Position numbers and translations under genes: made by a program | In this document: positions 59,945 through 64,000 of the stretch, piece after piece | Numbering within the stretch: the stretch's first letter is position 1 | Layout of the letters: each line of letters begins with the position of its first letter | The notes under the pieces: generated by a model | What the model was told of the DNA's origin: nothing | Seen by the model: the letters and a program-made list of their open reading frames with translations, nothing else | The model's database searches: none | Assembly (NCBI GenBank): GCA_030737875.1 | Contig: CM060910.1 | Location: 69,696,501-69,760,500, forward strand | Reading direction: 5' to 3' | DNA from: Allium sativum | Taxonomy: Eukaryota > Streptophyta > Magnoliopsida > Asparagales > Amaryllidaceae | DNA length: 64,000 bases

Positions 59945-61529
59945 TCTATAATTCACTTGCATTTCATCACAATTCAAAGCATATATGTTTCATTCAACGC
60001 TTGTATAATTTATACATCGCTAATATAACTTATACAACACATGTACATGAGGTATACAATGCGTATATAATTTACACTTCGCTTATATAATCTATACAAC
60101 GCGATTCCATTCACACAATTTAGTTTAGATTCCTCACATTGGTTTTTGCTGTGCTAAAAATCGTAGGAAGATCAGAAAAATCCACGGCTTCTTCTATGTG
60201 GTAGAGAGCCTCCTTGCGGTCGTGATGTCTCCCGTTTCATCTAATTTCGTTGATGAACGAAAAAGATATTATCTTTCAAAGTTTTGCAACACTTAAAAGT
60301 GTTATTTTCATTTCAGAATTTCGAAGCAGAAGGGTTTTTTAAACCTTCAAAACTAGGTTTTGATTTTAAAACCAAACCGTACCTCGTTGCTCCGATCAGA
60401 CCCTGCGACGTTGAAGGGCTACGAACCAGCTTCTGATCGATGGTGGTGGCGGCAGACTCGGCGGCTCCAGCAGGGTACGGCGGCGCTCCAAAGGGGCGGA
60501 CTTCTTCCTGGAAATTCGACGCGAATAGGCAATGGTATTCGACGAGGCTTGCTTTGATTTGAAGAGGGGAGCGAGGCGGTCGGAATTGTTAACTGGAGGT
60601 GGCGGCGAAACTGGCTGTGGCGGCGGCGAAATCGATGGGAAGGTTCGACGAATTTCCGTCGTTCGACAATAGGGTTGATCGGGTTTTCTGAGGAGAGAGA
60701 GAAAATAGAGATATTTTCTATTATATAATATTTTTAAATTACTTTATTACCCCTTCTAGGCAACGTACACCAATTTCAACCCAACGATTGTCGCCCCTAG
60801 CTAAATGCCCCCATTATGGACACAATGGGATATGTTTCGTTGGCCAATTCAACTGTTACAGTCAGTTATTTTTCAAATTAAAGTATAATACATTTTATAT
60901 TTAATTTGAACGTACATTTCAATTTGCTAGAGCCAAAACTGAATCGAAAAATTCCAGAAAAATAAATCTAGCTTTGTTTTGACGATACGGTCCCAACAAA
61001 ACCAGTTTCATCGAATTCTGAGCTCATATGCAAAATGTCCATTTTCATGTCGATCCATTTTAGCAGAAATTGACCAATCACATTTTCTTTTGCCCCTCTC
61101 ACATCCTAGTTTCAAAAATTATGAAATTTGAAACCTAGCAATAATTTGACATCCCGGACCCAACAAAAGTGGTTTCGTCGAATTCCGAGGTCGTATGCAA
61201 AATATCTATTTTCAAGGGCTATATATGCTATATAGCGACCTTTCTGAAAATTCATTCGGCCATAACTTTTGATTCCCGTTATGAAACTTCGATTTTTCAG
61301 ATTCGTTAGAAAGGTGTTCATAAACAGATTTAAATATTTTCAGTTTTGCTAAAATCCGTTATTTTTTCCACCCGGTACAGTCAGTCAAAGTTTGTATTCA
61401 AAATTTCAAACTTCTATACTAGCCCCAATTCATTCTTTTATTGAAATATGCTATTTCAATCATTCAAATTCTTTGGTAATAATCAATTTTAAAAAATTTA
61501 AATTGGTTCTCATTTTCTGGGTTATTACA

Positions 61530-61950
61530 ATGTGGCTTTAAGAAATTTCATCACATTAGGATGATTATATGGTTAGCACATTAACGAACATACATGTGTT
61601 TATTGTTAGTTTGATGATGTGTTAATTGTTCTTTTGGTTTACTCTTGTGAACCACATTGATTATTCATTTATGAGTGTTCTTTTCTTTGTATGATGATGT
61701 TATAATAACTATTGTTTGCTGATGGGTTTTTATTTTTACACACCACATGTTCCATAGAATGACAAGAAAATACATATTTTATTATAGTTTGTGGTGTGTT
61801 GTGATTGGCAAGAAACTATGGTTATTACATATGAGAAGTTAACTTATGACAGATGGTTTTATTTTTAAAATCCTAATGAAAGATTAATTATTTAGAATGG
61901 GTTTTATATTTGGGGAATTGCGAGGGCGCAATTCTTTTGAGAGGGAAGAA
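61530..61950 (+). other. Family C internal region, right part, with purine tract
   Basis: AT/GT-rich with no frame. It ends with AATTGCGAGGGCGCAATTC and the purine tract GAGAGGGAAGAA (61939-61950) directly before TGTAACATCCC, so it is the plus-strand priming end of family C. Confidence 0.8.
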
Positions 61951-62803
61951 TGTAACATCCCATAACTTTTACGGTTCTGAAATTTAAGTAATTAAGGATT
62001 AATTTTTACTAGGTGATCAATCGGATGTCGTATCTATTACCATTGCGAAGGTCTTTCCAAGGTGACCAGTTTGATATACAATTTTGATATATTTGAAATT
62101 ATCATTTACAAGATATATCTTTTTTAGAGTGAAAGATACGCACATGAAACCATTAATTTTCAATGTTATAATTTTATGCATAAGAAATGTGTTTGGTGTA
62201 GTTGTTAAGTTAGTGGACTTTCATACATGAAGTCATGAGTTCGATTCCCAACATTGACATATTTTTAGTTTTCAGGTAAAACAATCAAATTTATGCATGT
62301 TCCAAATATGAGATATTTGTATATAAATAAGAGACACATAAGATAAGGTGTTGCATATAAGGAAAGATTTTATATGGTTGTATGTAATATGTTACATATA
62401 TATGGGATGAATATTGTTTCCAGATTATAGTACATAGGCTTTAAATTAATTGCACGTTAGTTAACACGTTATTTAAACCCTTTTTGTGTGTATAAATATA
62501 TATGAATGTATATAACTTGATCATGCATAGACTTTCTATGTTATGGGGAAGTAGCAAAGAAAAAAAAGGAAAAATTAAATGCTTTCCACTTTTGAAAAAC
62601 AAGTTAGCTATCAATTGTGCAATAATCAATGACATATTTGATTTATGGATGGTTATGGGGTTTATTGCCTATTCTTACAAATCTAAATTTGCATATATAT
62701 ATATATGTATGTCGTAATTTTATATATTATGGTGTAATAACTGATTAATTGCACATGTGAAGATTAAGTAGGCATTGATTGACATGTATGTCAATTAATT
62801 TAA
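61951..62803 (+). repeat. Family C 3' LTR, first 853 bp
   Basis: Repeats 41285 onward with scattered differences. It is cut at 62804 by a minus-strand family B LTR; the break falls in TCAATTAATTTAA, which in the 5' LTR continues without interruption (~42140). Confidence 0.88.
62188..62260 (+). pseudogene. tRNA-like Pol III cassette inside the family C 3' LTR
   Basis: A box TGGTGTAGTTGT (62194-62205) and B box GAGTTCGATTCCC (62237-62249). The B box is closer to consensus (TTCGATTCC) than in the 5' LTR copy. A T5 run follows near 62270. Confidence 0.6.
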
Positions 62804-63436
62804 TGAAACGACCCAAACCTCCCCGTGCTGGAAAGCCCGAATTGCTTTGAGAACGCGACAAATCAGAACACAAATAGAAGAACATTTCATTGCTTATTAC
62901 AACAATTTCATCAGAATACAAGAAAATACAGAGTATGAATAAATACTACACATTTACTAAATATCAGAGATTTACAAATTACAATGCAGCGGAAAATAAT
63001 AAAAAACACAATTAAAAAGAATATATGGATACAGAGCTTTCCGAATATCATTCCAGCTGTATACCAGGATCCTGTGAATATAAATCTGCAAAACCCAACT
63101 ACTAGCTGCCCGTGTGGAAAATAAGGGCACCTAGAGTTTAGGTTAAAACAATAATCTCCAGGTTAGTCATGTGACTAGTGTGAGAACTAATACAATTATC
63201 AGTCTTTATTTTAAAGTTAGGTAAATCCAGGGACCATGCCGTATAACACGGAACGGGTTCCCTCCCAAGAATACCAGTGCATAAAACAACAGCGCAATGC
63301 TAAATAAAGAACAATGAAGCTATTATAAGACTCAGGTCCCATCACACAATGCAACGCAAGCCAGAGGATATAGTTTTTAACTCATAATAGCCAAAAATGC
63401 TTGGTACGTGAAATTTCATCTTTTATTATTACTATA
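62804..63436 (-). mobile_element. Family B LTR 3' end, copy B6 (fragment)
   Basis: On the minus strand this is the last ~630 bp of a family B LTR, ending GGGTCGTTTCA at 62804 as in B1. It shares GGAAAGCTCTGTATCCATAT with B3, and the third hairpin CCGTATAACACGG lies at 63239-63251 (plus-strand reading). It is interrupted at 63437 by another LTR. The rest lies beyond the window. Confidence 0.8.
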
Positions 63437-64000
63437 TGAAACACCCCACCTCCGTTAAGGTCACTCATAGAGGGAATGCCTTAACTTCGGTGGAGCATTT
63501 TAGGTAAAAGATGCAGATAAATTACAAGACAGACAAATAAAGCAGTAGAAAATAAAGTCATTTTACAAACAACTTAATTCAGTCAAGCTTTTACAACAAT
63601 TTCCTCAATCATACTTAAATGTAATACATAGAACTTCTGTCTTGATTTAAAAACTTCCAAAAATAAAAGAAGCATAAAAACAATGATATTCCCCGATAAA
63701 GCATGAGCCAACCATAGCAGTGGAAGAGAGATAGTCTAAAGCGATACACCAACTAATATTCAAGCTTGGAAAGAGAAGAGGTCCAAGTTAGGCCGAGCTA
63801 TTCCCACCCTGACTACCCCGGGGAGGGAGGGGGGATGGAAGAAAAGAGGCGAAAAACAAACTAGGTCAGAGATAAGTCTGGTAAGTCCAGTGATCTTTCA
63901 GCATGCAAACAAGATAAAGGATCATGACATGAATAAACGAAAAATAGGACAATACCATAAAAACAAGGTAACTAAAGACAAGATAAGTGCAAGGTGAACT
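63437..64000 (-). mobile_element. Family A-like LTR 3' end (fragment, diverged)
   Basis: On the minus strand it ends GGGGTGTTTCA and follows the family A LTR end in order: TCCGTTA...GTCACTCA, GGAGCATTT, GATGCAGATAAATTACAAGA, and the G-run block GGGGAGGGAGGGGGGATGGAAG. Similarity is clear, but indels and substitutions are many, so this is a related, older or separate subfamily. It runs off the window. Confidence 0.78.

Larger units (their letters stand above)
47188..61529 (-). mobile_element. Family B chromovirus (Ty3/gypsy), internally deleted, 14.3 kb
   Basis: Minus-strand element: 5' LTR 55579-61529, internal 53110-55578, 3' LTR 47188-53109. LTR ends are TG...CA, with a primer site at 55565 and purine tract at 53110. 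The flanks ATGAG (47183-47187) and ATGTG (61530-61534) differ at one position and are the probable target duplication. The LTRs are very close: two differences in the first ~160 bases. Gag, protease and most of RT are missing, while RNase H, integrase and chromodomain remain. The chromodomain and long LTRs suggest a Tekay/Del-type chromovirus. This element shows that solo LTRs B2 and B3 belong to a chromovirus family. Confidence 0.92.
55579..61529 (-). repeat. Family B chromovirus 5' LTR (5951 bp)
   Basis: It matches 47188-53109 in order and detail. It is slightly longer, largely through a (TA)n expansion at ~59451-59488 and a longer TA run at ~59912-59940. Minus-strand TATTATATAATAG near 60716-60730 is a possible TATA box ~0.8 kb from the LTR start. 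Confidence 0.92.
41285..62803 (+). mobile_element. Family C LARD-like element (with nested insertions; 3' end out of window)
   Basis: 5' LTR 41285-44711, internal 44712-47187 and 61530-61950, 3' LTR from 61951. The chromovirus at 47188-61529 is inserted in the internal region, and a family B LTR at 62804 cuts the 3' LTR. The internal region totals ~2.9 kb with no gag or pol seen. By eye the two LTRs differ at about 8 of the first 135 positions, clearly more than the LTRs of the nested chromovirus, so C is older, as the nesting requires. It is inserted into the family E element; left flank GGATC. Confidence 0.88.

Overview
The window looks like intergenic DNA from a large, repeat-rich flowering-plant genome. 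It is AT-rich with no intact host gene. It is packed with long LTR retrotransposons that carry plant-type signals: initiator-Met tRNA primer sites (TGGTATCAGAGC), purine tracts of the form AAGTGGGGGAGA, TGTAACACCCC / TGTAATAACCC LTR starts, and a chromodomain-type Ty3/gypsy pol. The only host-like protein coding trace is a dead receptor-like kinase copy. I cannot tell monocot from eudicot.

I use five working family names. A is a non-autonomous large retrotransposon derivative (LARD-like) with ~5.07 kb LTRs. B is a chromovirus with unusually long LTRs (5.7-6.6 kb). C is a second LARD-like family with 3.43 kb LTRs. D is one LTR fragment. E is a Sirevirus-like Ty1/copia element.

Layout. A family B LTR (B1) occupies 1-572 and 12474-16637 and is split by a complete family A element (573-12468, perfect 5-bp target duplication GAATG). 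A kinase pseudogene lies at 16790-17864 (minus). B2 is a solo LTR (18243-23914, TSD ATAGG). A family D LTR fragment (24711-25927) is interrupted by solo LTR B3 (25928-32480, TSD AAGCT). A small tRNA-derived SINE-like element sits at 33044-33220, followed by unassigned AT-rich DNA. Then comes a minus-strand Sirevirus-like remnant (LTR 35789-38613, purine-tract cluster, gag-like relic up to 41284). A family C element is inserted in it (41285-62803 in the window). A complete but internally deleted family B chromovirus (47188-61529, minus) is inserted in the internal region of C. A family B LTR end (62804-63436, minus) is inserted in the 3' LTR of C, and a family A-like LTR (63437-64000, minus) is inserted in that.

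How the parts relate. The only substantial retroelement protein region is the RNase H-integrase-chromodomain part of the B element (53211-55430). It has one in-frame TGA and lacks gag, protease and most of RT, so nothing here is autonomous. Families A and C carry only LTRs, primer sites and purine tracts, so any mobilisation would need proteins from elsewhere. A short chromodomain relic in A suggests that A came from a chromovirus.

The most interesting signals lie inside the LTRs. (1) tRNA-like Pol III cassettes (A box, B box, T-run) sit near the start of both A and C LTRs. (2) A ~90-nt stem-loop motif occurs four times, with changing but still complementary stems around a near-invariant CCGG hairpin. 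(3) Family B LTRs carry a set of conserved hairpins with compensatory changes between copies. (4) Family B LTRs hold AT-rich tandem arrays that differ from copy to copy. All comparisons were made by eye; no alignment, folding or database search was run.
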